Part shown: positions 63,946 to 64,000 of the stretch, piece by piece
Position numbering within the stretch: the first letter of the stretch is position 1
How the letters are laid out: each line of letters opens with the position of its first letter
Assembly: GCF_003340565.1 (NCBI RefSeq)
Contig: NZ_QPLK01000009.1
Location: 62,001-126,000 of the forward strand
Direction of reading: 5' to 3'
From: Rhodovulum sp. 12E13
GTDB lineage: Bacteria; Pseudomonadota; Alphaproteobacteria; Rhodobacterales; Rhodobacteraceae
Length of the DNA: 64,000 nt
Notes under the pieces: generated by a model
Databases searched by the model: none
What the model was told of the DNA's origin: nothing
The model's input: the letters and a program-made list of their open reading frames with translations, nothing else
Program-made: the position numbers and the translations under genes

Positions 63946-64000
63946 GCCCGGGCCGCGCTTGCCACCCCGCGCCGGCGCCTGTATAAAGCGGCGCGTCAGA

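Noticed and set aside
63861-64000. Start of metK or its SAM riboswitch at the window edge
   Set aside because: The usual neighbour of trmB, but the last 140 bases show neither the metK end nor a riboswitch core.

Overview
The window is GC-rich (roughly 70 percent by eye), densely coded chromosomal DNA. It reads like a Rhodobacterales/Paracoccaceae-type alphaproteobacterium. Supporting markers are the ethylmalonyl-CoA pathway pair ecm and ccr, a LuxR/LuxI quorum-sensing pair, a short H-NS/HvrA-like protein, a TctCBA transporter, the aroA-cmk order and a trmB gene. No rRNA, tRNA, CRISPR array, insertion sequence or prophage was recognised. The only clear genetic decay is a fragment of a sugar/glycerol ABC-transporter ATPase near 21.3-21.8 kb.

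Layout: 0-2.7 kb holds the end of a glutamine-synthetase-family gene followed by an aldehyde dehydrogenase and an iron alcohol dehydrogenase. 3.1-8.1 kb is the prkA-yeaH-spoVR stress module. 8.5-10.6 kb (minus strand) is a CoA transferase and a MaoC-type hydratase resembling mesaconyl-CoA enzymes. 10.7-15.3 kb carries a PAS-GGDEF-EAL protein and NADP malic enzyme. 15.6-19.7 kb is a pqiA-pqiA-pqiB envelope operon whose last protein has a repeated C-terminus. 19.8-23.0 kb holds a DeoR regulator, a Nudix hydrolase, the ABC pseudogene and a GcvT/DmdA-like protein. 23.5-29.4 kb has MscS, ribokinase, an FAH-family hydrolase, KDPG aldolase, purine nucleoside phosphorylase, a secreted DUF4329 protein and H-NS.

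29.5-34.5 kb is ecm, an acyltransferase and ccr, with candidate promoters that share a short motif. 34.7-36.4 kb is the quorum-sensing locus with a small overlapping gene in front of luxR. 36.5-38.7 kb is a RecD-like helicase and a short-chain dehydrogenase. From 52.1 kb down to 38.9 kb every gene is on the minus strand. That block contains a membrane-stress-like set (small membrane protein, XpaC, TelA, DUF2927 lipoprotein, lactate permease, SPFH protein, zinc-ribbon protein), then a PfkB kinase and Dtd, then the Anbu proteasome-like cluster (ATP-grasp, alpha-E, transglutaminase-like protease, Anbu). 52.3-53.0 kb has two small plus-strand genes. 53.0-58.6 kb is a LysR-controlled tctCBA operon ending in a gamma-glutamyltransferase. 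58.8-63.9 kb is housekeeping: yebC, cmk, aroA, an amidohydrolase and trmB.

The most unusual signals are: a 19-base intergenic element present six times; an exact 300-base period inside pqiB; a hairpin or operator around the hns ribosome-binding site; the two operons of poorly understood function (Anbu cluster and SPFH-TelA-XpaC block); and the presence of ethylmalonyl-CoA genes together with a mesaconyl-CoA branch. All functions are assigned from sequence motifs and recalled family knowledge; no database search was run.
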